64,000 nucleotides of DNA from Mycobacterium sp. MBM (lineage in GTDB: Bacteria; Actinomycetota; Actinomycetes; Mycobacteriales; Mycobacteriaceae): the NCBI GenBank assembly GCA_021648845.1, contig JAKJHY010000005.1, positions 124,001-188,000 on the forward strand, in the 5' to 3' direction. A program made the position numbers and the translations under genes. A model generated the notes under the pieces. The model was not told the origin of the DNA. It did not search any database and saw only the letters and a list, made by a program, of their open reading frames with translations. This document shows, piece by piece, positions 46,457-54,675 of the stretch. Position 1 is the first letter of the stretch, and every line of letters begins with the position of its first letter.

Positions 46457-47056
46457 GTGTCCGAGCGGCTCACCCAGCATCAGCGAGTGCAGCTGTCCGC
46501 GCGTCGGCTGTTGCAGGCCGCCGCCGCCTTGATCGTCGAAAAGGGCTGGGAGGCAACGACGGCCGCCGAGATCGGGCGGCGGGCAGGCTACAGCAGGGCC
46601 ATGGTGCACGCCCGCTACGGCAGCAAGGACGCCATCCTGGAGGCGTTCCAGCAGGTCTATGTGGCACGGTTGAATCCCGAACCCGAACCGGGTTGCACCG
46701 GCCTGCAGCAGGTGCTCGCCCACTTCGACCGGGTGCAAGAGATCCACGCCGAGGACGCCGCGGTGACCCGAGCCATGTTCGTCTCCGCGTTCGAGGCCGC
46801 CAAGACGAGTTCACCGTTGCGCGCGGGAGTTCGCGAGCAGCTCAGCGGCGCCGCGGAGAAGGTGGGCGCGGGGCTGCGCACCGGTATCGCCGACGGATCG
46901 TTGCGCCCGGACCTCGACATCGACGCGGCGGTGCGTGACATCACCGGCTCGATCTTCGGTATCGCCTTCGCGTGGGTGGTACTGCCCGAGCAACACGATC
47001 TCGATCACGAGATCGACCTCGTTCGGAACCGGATCATTTCCACCTACGGCAGTTAG
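46457..47056 (+). CDS. TetR-family regulator of the kinase/SnoaL/F420 operon
   Basis: The 199-residue protein begins VSERLTQHQRVQLSARRLLQ and has the HTH AALIVEKGWEATTAAEIGRR then AGYSRAMVHARYGSKDAILE. The GTG is six bases past TAATAT, fitting a leaderless transcript. The 12-bp-arm palindrome in the divergent gap is its probable operator. Its stop overlaps the convergent hydrolase stop. Confidence 0.88.
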   Translation: MSERLTQHQRVQLSARRLLQAAAALIVEKGWEATTAAEIGRRAGYSRAMVHARYGSKDAILEAFQQVYVARLNPEPEPGCTGLQQVLAHFDRVQEIHAEDAAVTRAMFVSAFEAAKTSSPLRAGVREQLSGAAEKVGAGLRTGIADGSLRPDLDIDAAVRDITGSIFGIAFAWVVLPEQHDLDHEIDLVRNRIISTYGS

Positions 47057-48147
47057 CCGAGCAGGAACCGCTCGTAGGCGGTCCGCACGCCCCCGGAAAG
47101 CAGGTGCCCGACATGGCTTCCGTCATGCCAATACAACTCGCCGCCCCAGCGCTCGTGCATCGCCAGCGCCGAACTGCGCATGGCCATCTGGTCATGCCAG
47201 GCGCCCACGATCAGCCGACGATCGGTCATCGGCGTAGTGGCCAGCGGGTCGATCACGGAGGTCATGGCCGATACGGTGTCGGACTGCAACAGTTCTGCGG
47301 CACGGCTGCCCGAATCACCCCAACGGCCCAGGTGCAGCCCGATCATCTCGTTGAGACCACGGATGGGCGTGTACAGCGCGACCGCACCGACGTAGGCATC
47401 CAGGTGGGCCACCAGCGCCGCGACCGCACTCCCCAGGGACAGACCCGAAACCGTCACCGGTGCCGAATCTCTTGCCAGCCAACCGATCAGCGCACGCACC
47501 TCGGACACCACCCGCATCGTTCCCGCCACGTTGGCCAGCGGGTCTCGCGCTGGGTACCGCGGCCAGGCCGCCCTTCGCACCCCATGCCCGGGCTGCACCG
47601 GTAGCGCCACATTGAACCCCAGCGCATCCAGCCTGCGCACCCGCGCCACTATGAGGTCCATCGGATCCCCCTGACCGGCCCCGTGGATCCAGACCACCCA
47701 GGGACGCTGTTCGCCGCGCCGGTACAACCGCACCCGCGCGGTCGCCGCGCCGCCATGTCCGTCGGCCAGGATCGACTCGGGTAGCAACGGTGTGTGCTCG
47801 AAGGTCAGTTCTTCGAACCGCAATGCCCCGAAGATCTGTGGCTCGAGGCTGCCGACGGTGAGCGGCGCCGGGTCGCGGTGCGCCCCGTCGATGCCCAGCG
47901 CGTCCAGTTCGGCGGCGGCGTCGGCATAGGCGCTCAATGGCCGCGGCAGCTGCGGCGGCGGTCCGGTCAGCGTCAGACCGGTGACCACCAGCTCGTCGAG
48001 CGCGACCTCGCCGAGCTGACGTACCCCTTGTCCCGACAGGGCGTTCCAGTCGCCGGACCCGCCGAGCGCGCAGACCGAACGCGGCAGCACACCGCCGAGT
48101 CCCCACGCGGTCTGGATGGCTCTACGCAAGGCTGACGTCACAGTCAC
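47053..48147 (-). CDS. Alpha/beta-hydrolase fold protein
   Basis: About 364 residues from GTG 48147, which overlaps the stop of the epimerase gene. VVWIHGAGQGDPMD is the oxyanion strand, TVSGLSLGSAVAAL the nucleophile elbow (GLSLG, Ser), and YWHDGSHVGHLL carries the likely catalytic histidine. The 140-residue N-terminal region before the hydrolase core is unusual and unassigned. It is the last gene of the operon that begins at the mycofactocin SDR. Confidence 0.8.
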   Translation of the reverse strand: MTVTSALRRAIQTAWGLGGVLPRSVCALGGSGDWNALSGQGVRQLGEVALDELVVTGLTLTGPPPQLPRPLSAYADAAAELDALGIDGAHRDPAPLTVGSLEPQIFGALRFEELTFEHTPLLPESILADGHGGAATARVRLYRRGEQRPWVVWIHGAGQGDPMDLIVARVRRLDALGFNVALPVQPGHGVRRAAWPRYPARDPLANVAGTMRVVSEVRALIGWLARDSAPVTVSGLSLGSAVAALVAHLDAYVGAVALYTPIRGLNEMIGLHLGRWGDSGSRAAELLQSDTVSAMTSVIDPLATTPMTDRRLIVGAWHDQMAMRSSALAMHERWGGELYWHDGSHVGHLLSGGVRTAYERFLLG

Positions 48148-49145
48148 CCACGGGGCCTCTGCAAGTAGAACTCGGCCGCCCTGGCGATGGATTCGGTCGC
48201 CGGGCTCGGCCGCCAACCAAGCTCGCGGGTGGCCTTGGAATGGTCCAGCGGTGAGGTGTGGTCGAGTAATCGCACCGAGGTGAGCGTGACCGGCGTATCG
48301 CGGCGCAGCACTCTGCCCAGCAGCTCACCGGTGGCACCGACAGCGTATAGCACTTGTATCGGCAGCCCGATGCGCGGCGGGCGCACGCCGACGGCTTGTG
48401 CTGCGGTGGTGAACAATTCGCGCTGACTGAGGTAGCGTTCCGAGACGATGTAGCGCTGCCCCACCCTGCCGTGGACGGCGGCCAGCACCAGCGCCTCGGC
48501 GGCGTCCTCGACACCGACCACCTCCGAGCCGACCCCGTCGATGTACACCGGCACCCGCCCCCGTGCGACGGCGGCGATCATCGCACCGTGCGGGGTGGGT
48601 TGCCAGTCACGCGGTCCGTAGGTGTTGGATACGCACATCGCTACCGCGGGCAGTCCACGTTCGCGTGCGTACTCAAGTACCAGAGCTTCTGCCTGCCTGC
48701 GCGATTCGACATAGGGACCGCCGACCCCCGACCAATTGAACGGGTCGTCCTCGGTGGCGGGCCGGTCGGCCTCCCCGAGTGCCACCGCACCGATGGTGCT
48801 GGTGAAGACGAACTTTTGCAGTCCGGACGCGACGGCGATGTCCAGGACGCAGCGCAGGCCATCGACGTTGGTGCTGAACAGTGGTGCCGGATCCCGCAGC
48901 CAGGCGCGGGTGTCCACCACGCAGTAGAAAACCGCGGCGCAATCCTGCATCGCGCTGCGCACCGCCGCGGCGTCGAAGATGTCGCCGTAATGGCGGTCCA
49001 CGTCGAGGTCGTCGAGCCCACGGGTAGCACTCGTCGTCCGCAACAGCACTCGCACCCGGTCGCCGCGCTCGACGAGCTTACGGGTGACGTGGGAGCCCAG
49101 AAATCCACTGGCGCCCATCACCAGCACAGTGCGCTGTTCGGCCAC
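48144..49145 (-). CDS. NAD-dependent epimerase/3-beta-hydroxysteroid dehydrogenase-like extended SDR
   Basis: The 333-residue protein starts at GTG (VAEQRTVLVMGASGFLGSHV) with the GxxGxxG NAD site. TSTIGAVALGE and GGPYVESRRQAEAL mark the active site; the usual YxxxK reads YVESR here, with arginine in place of lysine. It otherwise resembles 3-beta-HSD/dihydroflavonol-reductase-like enzymes. The substitution could weaken or change activity. It sits in the operon between a SnoaL gene and a hydrolase. Confidence 0.83.
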   Translation of the reverse strand: MAEQRTVLVMGASGFLGSHVTRKLVERGDRVRVLLRTTSATRGLDDLDVDRHYGDIFDAAAVRSAMQDCAAVFYCVVDTRAWLRDPAPLFSTNVDGLRCVLDIAVASGLQKFVFTSTIGAVALGEADRPATEDDPFNWSGVGGPYVESRRQAEALVLEYARERGLPAVAMCVSNTYGPRDWQPTPHGAMIAAVARGRVPVYIDGVGSEVVGVEDAAEALVLAAVHGRVGQRYIVSERYLSQRELFTTAAQAVGVRPPRIGLPIQVLYAVGATGELLGRVLRRDTPVTLTSVRLLDHTSPLDHSKATRELGWRPSPATESIARAAEFYLQRPRG

Positions 49146-49150
49146 GCGCG

Positions 49151-49585
49151 CTACCCCGCCGCGGTGAATCGCAGGATGGTCCGCGTCAGGTGTAGGCTGG
49201 TGATCACCCAGTCTCCGTCACGCTTCTCGTAGGTCTCGTGGTAGTGCCCGGCGCCGAAAAGCTCACCGCCGTCGGCAAACAACAGCAGGTCCTCCATCGC
49301 CCAGATTGCCGAGGCGGTGGTGTTCGAGGTGAGATCGATTTCCGGGGTGTGCACATGATGCTTTGTCTGCGCATGCTCGACACCGCCGAGCACCACCGGC
49401 ACGAACTCGTCCAGCCCGTTCAGATCGGGTGCGGTCTGACCATCGGCCCCGCCGGCGGAAATCGCCATATCGAGCTTCACGACGACATCGGGGGCGAACA
49501 ATGCCTTCCACGCCTCGTAGTCCTTGGTGTCCAGGAAGCGGCAGTACCGCGCCTTGAGTCGGCGAATCGCCTCGACATCGTCCAT
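49151..49585 (-). CDS. SnoaL-like protein (NTF2 fold)
   Basis: The 144-residue protein reads MDDVEAIRRLKARYCRFLDT then KDYEAWKALFAPDVVVKLD and ends VITSLHLTRTILRF. This is the bile-acid 7-alpha-dehydratase/SnoaL-like_4 pattern (I.RLKARYCR.LDTKDW..W..LFAPD). Such proteins often dehydrate or isomerise ring ketols. One base separates it from the upstream SDR stop. Confidence 0.83.
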   Translation of the reverse strand: MDDVEAIRRLKARYCRFLDTKDYEAWKALFAPDVVVKLDMAISAGGADGQTAPDLNGLDEFVPVVLGGVEHAQTKHHVHTPEIDLTSNTTASAIWAMEDLLLFADGGELFGAGHYHETYEKRDGDWVITSLHLTRTILRFTAAG

Positions 49586-49586
49586 G

Positions 49587-50408
49587 TCAGAACTGTGCCA
49601 TGCCGTTGTCGATGGACAGTGCCACGGCGGTGATGTGCCGCGCCTCATCGGATGCCAGCCAGACCGCGGCCGCGGCGACATCCTCGGGTTCGACGCCCCA
49701 GTCCGGGGTGAACGGGGTACCCATCTGCACCAGCGTGGGGTTGGTCTCGAAGGCCTTGTTCAGCGCCACCAGCATGTCCCCGGAACCCATCGCGGTGGGC
49801 ACCGGTCCGGGATGCAGACTGTTGACCCGGATTCGGTGCTTGCCGAGCTCGGCGGCGAACGCCCGCGCCATCCCGGTGACAGCGTGCTTACTGGCGGTGT
49901 AGTGCACCATGAACGCCTGCATCTTCACGCCGGCAAGCGAACTCACCAGGATGATCGAGCCGCCCCGGCCGCCGTCGATGATGTACTGTGCGCCGGCCAT
50001 CACGGTGTTCCAGGTGCCGGTGACGTTGACGTCGATGGTGTCCCGGAAGGACTCCGGGGTGATGTCGTGCCACGCCTCGGGGATGGTGATGCCGGCGTTG
50101 GCGACGATGATGTCGAGGCGGCCCAGTTGGGCGACACCGTCGTCGACCGCGGCTTTCAGGCCGTCGAAGTCACGCACGTCGACGACGCGATGAACGATCC
50201 GCCGCCCGGTCGCCTTCACCAGATCGACAGTTTCGGCGAACTCATCGGGAGTAGCTGACAGATAGGGCACCTTCGGCGGGAGCGGGCCGGCGATATCGAC
50301 GGCGATGATGTCGGCGCCCTCGTTGGCCATCCGGACCGCGTGCGCGCGGCCCTGTCCGCGGGCAGCGCCGGTGATGAAGGCTACTTTCTCGGTCAACAAC
50401 CCTGGCAT
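49587..50408 (-). CDS. Mycofactocin-coupled SDR oxidoreductase
   Basis: The 273-residue SDR starts MPGLLTEKVAFITGAARGQG after AGGAG. It has the long insertion after the second strand (IIAVDIAGPLPPKVPYLSAT, then PDEFAETVDLVKATGRRIV) that marks mycofactocin-coupled SDRs, in which the bound NAD is regenerated by mycofactocin rather than exchanged. Active-site Tyr and Lys are in VHYTASKHAV. It would oxidise an alcohol made by the oxygenases. It is the first gene of a four-gene operon reading from regulon operator site 2. Confidence 0.9.
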   Translation of the reverse strand: MPGLLTEKVAFITGAARGQGRAHAVRMANEGADIIAVDIAGPLPPKVPYLSATPDEFAETVDLVKATGRRIVHRVVDVRDFDGLKAAVDDGVAQLGRLDIIVANAGITIPEAWHDITPESFRDTIDVNVTGTWNTVMAGAQYIIDGGRGGSIILVSSLAGVKMQAFMVHYTASKHAVTGMARAFAAELGKHRIRVNSLHPGPVPTAMGSGDMLVALNKAFETNPTLVQMGTPFTPDWGVEPEDVAAAAVWLASDEARHITAVALSIDNGMAQF

Positions 50409-50446
50409 CGCGCTCCTTTGCATGTCCCGACTGGTGCAGACAAGAC

Positions 50447-50465
50447 TACTGTAAGCTGTTCGGTA
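50447..50465. promoter_or_regulatory. Regulon operator, site 2
   Basis: TACTGTAA-GCT-GTTCGGTA has the 8-3-8 layout. It lies between the divergent SDR and Rieske oxygenase genes, 39 and 26 bases from their starts. Confidence 0.75.
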
Positions 50466-50490
50466 CAGACCTGTTCTGGAGGGTGCGTCC

Positions 50491-51498
50491 GTGGAGGTTC
50501 CGTTCACCTGGAAGGTCACCGGCTGGTTCATGATCGGCTGGTCGGCCGAATTCCTCCCCGGCCAGACCCGTCCGCTGCGCTACTTCGGCGAAGACCTGGT
50601 GGCCTGGCGTGACGAGGCCGGCGCCCTGCACCTCATGGAGGCCCATTGCCGCCACCTCGGCGCACACCTCGGCCATGGTGGCTCGGTCGTCGGCGACTGC
50701 GTGGAATGCCCTTTTCACGGTTGGCGTTGGGGCCCCGACGGCACCAATCAGTACATCCCCTATCAACCCGACAAACCCAATCGCGGGCTTCGGTTGCGGA
50801 CATATCCGATCGCCGAACAGCACGGCTGCGTGTTCATGTGGCACCAACCGCACGGTGAGCCGCCGCGGTGGGAGCTCCCGGACATCTTCGACAAGTTCCC
50901 GCAGTTTCCGACCGACCCCGGCGCGTACTACCGGCCCTACCCCGAGTTCTCCCGGTTCGCCGGGAATGAACCCGTGCATCCGCAGATCGTGGCCGAGAAC
51001 GGGCCCGACAGTGCACATTTCCGTTACGTGCACCGCGCCACGGTCACCCCGGTCTGTTTGGACTGGAAGGTCGTGGACAACGAGTGGCAGTTCCTCACCG
51101 GCTGGCCCGATGCCCGCAGCGACGATCCCGACAAGATGTCGCTCTATATCCACAGTCACTTCTCCGGACTGGGTTTCGCGATCAGCGCCTTCCAGGGTGC
51201 GGCCGAGCACCGGCTGATCTTCGCCTGCACCCCTGTCGATGACCGCGTGTCCGACATGTTCTATTCGATCTGGTGGCCGAAGCGACCCGGCGACACCTCC
51301 GATATCCCACCCGAGGATGTCCGCAAGCGCGTCGAGAAGCAGTATCTGGTCACGGTCTGGGATGACCTCGACATCTGGCGCTATCAGAAGTATGTCGAAC
51401 AGCCGGCGCTGTCCAAGATCGACGCGAAACCGTATATGGCCATGCGTAAATGGGCCACACAGTTCTATGAGGTGCCGCCCGTCGACGCTCCGGTATGA
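50491..51498 (+). CDS. Rieske non-haem iron oxygenase (KshA-like)
   Basis: The 335-residue oxygenase starts at GTG (VEVPFTWKVTGWFMIGWSAE). The Rieske ligands are Cys53-x-His55 in AHCRHLGAH and Cys73-x2-His76 in VECPFHGWRWG. The mononuclear iron site is DSAHFRYVH (Asp..His....His). Overall it is similar to 3-ketosteroid 9-alpha-hydroxylase oxygenase KshA. It needs a reductase encoded elsewhere. It should hydroxylate a ring or side chain of a hydrophobic substrate. Its promoter carries regulon operator site 2. Confidence 0.9.
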   Translation: MEVPFTWKVTGWFMIGWSAEFLPGQTRPLRYFGEDLVAWRDEAGALHLMEAHCRHLGAHLGHGGSVVGDCVECPFHGWRWGPDGTNQYIPYQPDKPNRGLRLRTYPIAEQHGCVFMWHQPHGEPPRWELPDIFDKFPQFPTDPGAYYRPYPEFSRFAGNEPVHPQIVAENGPDSAHFRYVHRATVTPVCLDWKVVDNEWQFLTGWPDARSDDPDKMSLYIHSHFSGLGFAISAFQGAAEHRLIFACTPVDDRVSDMFYSIWWPKRPGDTSDIPPEDVRKRVEKQYLVTVWDDLDIWRYQKYVEQPALSKIDAKPYMAMRKWATQFYEVPPVDAPV

Positions 51499-51520
51499 CA
51501 ACGGGGGCCGGGCTGTACCC

Positions 51521-51570
51521 GAACTGCGTGGTCGCGGAAAGGCCGACTACCGGTGGGCGCGAACAGCCGA
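51521..51570 (+). pseudogene. Remnant of an acyl-CoA synthetase 3' end
   Basis: In frame with 51521 the bases read ELRGRGKADYRWARTADQ. GKADYRWA is the C-terminal signature of FadD-type ligases; the intact ligase at 58961-60568 ends NGKADYRWAKAHAVQQL. No other part of a ligase precedes it, so it is a leftover after deletion. It lies on the plus strand between the Rieske gene and the convergent aldehyde dehydrogenase. Confidence 0.6.
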
Positions 51571-53046
51571 TCAACGGCTCCTGAGCCGACGCCGGGTACG
51601 CCGGCGCGCCATGGCCAACGTCACGTCGGCGTAGATCTGCATGCCGCGGCGAAACGGTGGTGCCGCCGACCCGGTCATGCTGAACGGCAGATCGGTGCCC
51701 ACCACCGTGCGGTGGTGGCTGAAGGCGTCGAAGCCCGCCTTGCCGTGATAGGCGCCCATTCCGCTGCGACCCACGCCCCCGAAGGGCGCCGCCGATGGAA
51801 TCATCTGTGCGGCAAAGTCGTTACGTGCCACGCCGCCGCTGCGGGTGTTGCGCAGGAAGCTCCGGAAGGCGTCACCGTCTGGGCCGAACCAGTAGGCGAC
51901 AAGCGGCGCCGGACGCGCATTGATGTAGTCGATGACCTCGCCGATCGCCGAATAGCCGAGCACCGAGAGCACCGGTCCGAAGATCTCCTCGGACGCGATC
52001 TTCATCCGTTCGTCGACATTGCTGACGATGGTCGGCGCGATCTTGCGGGTTGCACGGTCCGGCAGCGACTCTCCGGCCGGGATCACCGATTCCACGGTGG
52101 CACCCCGGGCGCGGGCGTCGTCGATCAAACCGAGCACTCGATCGTAGTTGGCCTCGTTGACACTTGAGCAGTAGTCGTCATTGGCGATGATGCTCGGGAA
52201 CATACCTGCCCAGGTCCGACGCACGGTGTCGGCGAACTTCGCCATGCTGCGTTCGGGGACGAACACGTAGTCCGGGCAGACGCAGACCTGGCCGCCATTG
52301 ACCATGCGGGCCCGGGCGATTCGGGCCGCCGAGCGTTCGATGTCCGCAGTCGGGGCCACCACGACGGGGTTCTTGCCACCCAACTCCAACGTCACCGGGA
52401 CGAGGTTCTCCGATGCGGCGCGTTGCACCAACGATCCGACCGACGGAGATCCGGTGAAGAAGAGGTGGTCGAACGGCAGCCGGGAGAATTCGGCGGCCAC
52501 CCCGGGCCCGCCGGTCACCACCGCGAGTTCGGTGTCCTCGAAGTAGTTCGGGGCCAGCTTGGCCATCAGATCCGCGGTGCACGAGGTGACTTCGGACATC
52601 TTGATCATCACCCGGTTACCTGCGGCGAATGCCGCCGACGCGGGTAACACGACGAGGTTCAGCGGGAAGTTCCACGGACCGATGATGCCGATGACGCCGA
52701 GCGGGACCGGTTGGACCTCGGCGCGCAGCCCGGCCACGCGCGCCGCCCACATCAGCGTGGTGGCTTTCATCCACTGCGGCACATGGGCTCTGGTGTGCTC
52801 GATGACCGGGATGATGCCGACCACCTCGGTGAACATCGATGCGGCCCGTGACCGGGTGCCGAAATCGGCGGCCATCGCGTCGACGAACGCATCGGTGTTG
52901 TCCAGTACCAACGCCAGTAGCCGATCAATGCGGTTGCGGCGCAGTGCCACGCTCGGCGGTCCGGCGGCGATGAACGCCCGCCGTTGGCGTTCCAGCAGAG
53001 GCCGGGTGTCGACCGCGTGCGCGATGCGCCGCTCGGTTGCGCTCAT
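51571..53046 (-). CDS. Aldehyde dehydrogenase (coniferyl-aldehyde dehydrogenase type)
   Basis: The 491-residue enzyme starts MSATERRIAHAVDTRPLLER. IIGPWNFPLNLVVLP, FFTGSPSVGSLVQRAA, VTLELGGKNPVVV (general-base Glu) and NGGQVCVCPDYVFVP (catalytic Cys) are the family motifs. The class-3-like length and C-terminal hydrophobic/basic end match NAD-dependent fatty or aryl aldehyde dehydrogenases that touch membranes. It would oxidise the aldehyde produced by P450 or SDR steps to an acid. Regulon operator site 3 lies in its promoter. Confidence 0.92.
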   Translation of the reverse strand: MSATERRIAHAVDTRPLLERQRRAFIAAGPPSVALRRNRIDRLLALVLDNTDAFVDAMAADFGTRSRAASMFTEVVGIIPVIEHTRAHVPQWMKATTLMWAARVAGLRAEVQPVPLGVIGIIGPWNFPLNLVVLPASAAFAAGNRVMIKMSEVTSCTADLMAKLAPNYFEDTELAVVTGGPGVAAEFSRLPFDHLFFTGSPSVGSLVQRAASENLVPVTLELGGKNPVVVAPTADIERSAARIARARMVNGGQVCVCPDYVFVPERSMAKFADTVRRTWAGMFPSIIANDDYCSSVNEANYDRVLGLIDDARARGATVESVIPAGESLPDRATRKIAPTIVSNVDERMKIASEEIFGPVLSVLGYSAIGEVIDYINARPAPLVAYWFGPDGDAFRSFLRNTRSGGVARNDFAAQMIPSAAPFGGVGRSGMGAYHGKAGFDAFSHHRTVVGTDLPFSMTGSAAPPFRRGMQIYADVTLAMARRRTRRRLRSR

Positions 53047-53091
53047 GTCGTGAACTCCCTCCGACAATTCTCACGGTAGCACGGGACGTGT

Positions 53092-53110
53092 TACTGTAAG
53101 TGTTACAGTA
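53092..53110. promoter_or_regulatory. Regulon operator, site 3 (perfect palindrome)
   Basis: TACTGTAA-GTG-TTACAGTA has perfectly complementary arms. It lies in the divergent gap between the aldehyde dehydrogenase and the P450 genes. Each arm contains TACTGT on one strand, a TANNNT -10-like hexamer for the promoter facing that way. Confidence 0.82.
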
Positions 53111-53141
53111 CGAACCGGCGGCTCGAAGGCAGGTAGCGCGC

Positions 53142-54410
53142 GTGGACAGCCAGACACAGGGCGAAGACGACCTACTGGCGGACTTGGGGGACTCGTTCAA
53201 CCTGCTCCGCGACCCGTACCCGTTCTTCGCCGCACATCGGGCGCGACACGGTGTCTTCGCGGGCAGCGTCATGGACTGGTCCAAGACGCCCGACGAATTC
53301 CGGCCCGCACACCAGTACGCGGCGGTGTCCTATGACGCGGTCAATACCGTCTTCCGGGACAGCAGATCATTCAACTCGAAGATTTACGACGAGACCATCG
53401 GCCTGTTCATCGGCCCGTCCATCCTGGCGATGGAGGGCACCTTGCACCGCGCTCACCGCAATCTGGTCACCACCGCATTCAAGGCGAAATCCTTGAAGCG
53501 CTGGGAACCGGAGATCGTCCGCCCCATCTGTGAACGACTCATCGACGAGTTCATCGACAACGGCAGGGCAGACCTGGTCCGCGACTACGCCTTCGAGTTT
53601 CCGACCCGGGTGATCTCCACGCTGCTGGGTCTGCCCGAAGAGGATCTCGCGTGGTTCCGCGCCCGCGCCGTCGAGCTGATCAGTTACCACATCAAGTACA
53701 AGCGCGCCTTCGAAGCGTCCGCGGCACTGAAGGACTACTTTGTGAACCAGATCGATCTGCGACGATCGTCACCCACCGATGACATCATCGGCGATTTGGT
53801 GACCGCCGAGGTCGACGGCGAGAGGCTCACCGACGAAGAGATCTACTCGTTCCTGCGCCTGTTGTTGCCTGCCGGCTTGGAGACCACCTTCCGGTCATCG
53901 AGCAATCTGCTCTATCTGTTGTTGACCCATCCCGATCAGTTCGCCGCGGTACAGGCCGACCACGGGCTGCTCGGCCAGGCGATCGAGGAAGGTCTGCGCT
54001 ACGAGACACCCCTGACCACCGTGCAGCGTTCGGCCAGCGTGGACACCGAACTTGACGGCATCGACCTTCCCGCCGGGGCCGTCATCGATGTGTGCATTGG
54101 CTCGGCAAACCGCGACGAGACTCGCTGGGAACGCGCCGAGGAGTTCGACATATTCCGGAAGCGTTTGCCGCACATCACCTTTGCCGCCGGCGAGCACACA
54201 TGCCTCGGCCTGCACCTGGCCCGGATGGAGACGCGGGTCGCCCTGGAGTGCCTGCTCGACCGGGTCACCGATCTCACACTCGACACCACCGAGGATCCCC
54301 ACATCTTCGGACAGCCGTTCCGGTCCCCCACCGCGGTACCCGTCACCTTCGAACCGATCACCAGAGCGCGAGTGCCACCGTGCGCGTGCCCGGCGCCGGG
54401 AATCGACTAA
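53142..54410 (+). CDS. Cytochrome P450
   Basis: The 422-residue P450 starts at GTG (VDSQTQGEDDLLADLGDSFN). The I-helix motif reads LLPAGLETTFRSSS (Glu-Thr instead of the usual Asp-Thr), the K-helix EEGLRYE, and the haem loop ITFAAGEHTCLGLHLAR with the cysteine. An in-frame GTG at 53100 lies inside the operator and is an unlikely start. The P450 probably hydroxylates the cluster's substrate. It is the sole intact gene transcribed from operator site 3 on the plus strand. Confidence 0.9.
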   Translation: MDSQTQGEDDLLADLGDSFNLLRDPYPFFAAHRARHGVFAGSVMDWSKTPDEFRPAHQYAAVSYDAVNTVFRDSRSFNSKIYDETIGLFIGPSILAMEGTLHRAHRNLVTTAFKAKSLKRWEPEIVRPICERLIDEFIDNGRADLVRDYAFEFPTRVISTLLGLPEEDLAWFRARAVELISYHIKYKRAFEASAALKDYFVNQIDLRRSSPTDDIIGDLVTAEVDGERLTDEEIYSFLRLLLPAGLETTFRSSSNLLYLLLTHPDQFAAVQADHGLLGQAIEEGLRYETPLTTVQRSASVDTELDGIDLPAGAVIDVCIGSANRDETRWERAEEFDIFRKRLPHITFAAGEHTCLGLHLARMETRVALECLLDRVTDLTLDTTEDPHIFGQPFRSPTAVPVTFEPITRARVPPCACPAPGID

Positions 54411-54414
54411 CCAA

Positions 54415-54433
54415 TACGGTACGGTTTACCGTT
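54415..54433. promoter_or_regulatory. Regulon operator, site 4 (weaker)
   Basis: TACGGTAC-GGT-TTACCGTT keeps the 8-3-8 layout with two departures from consensus in each half. It lies after the P450 and ahead of the DUF35 remnant and thiolase genes. Confidence 0.5.
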
Positions 54434-54507
54434 GCGCACCGCAGTTCAGTCGATTTGCCAGGAGGCGCCCTGCAGGCAGCACTGGCATACGAGAGGCCCA
54501 CAGGTAG

Positions 54508-54675
54508 GAATTCGCGCCGCTGCTCGGGGGCGTGCTGCTCGTCGAGGGACGGATCTGCGAGAACCAGCCAGCCAGAATGACATTCGGCATGGAGGTCGAA
54601 CTAGCCGTTATTCCGTTCGCCACCGACGCCGCGCGCCAAATGTTGATCACCTTCGCACCTATTGAAGGAGCCTGA
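54508..54675 (+). pseudogene. Remnant of a DUF35 (OB-fold, Zn-ribbon) protein gene
   Basis: Bases 54508-54672 encode EFAPLLGGVLLVEGRICENQ, then PARMTFGMEVELAVIPFATD and end with LITFAPIEGA before TGA. This is the C-terminal OB-fold strand pattern of DUF35 acyl-CoA-associated proteins. A stop codon lies directly ahead of the frame and the N-terminal zinc ribbon is absent; a possible relic of the start, LAYERPTG, is in another frame at about 54477-54503. The TGA overlaps the thiolase ATG, exactly as in intact DUF35-thiolase pairs, so this is a decayed partner gene. Confidence 0.65.
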
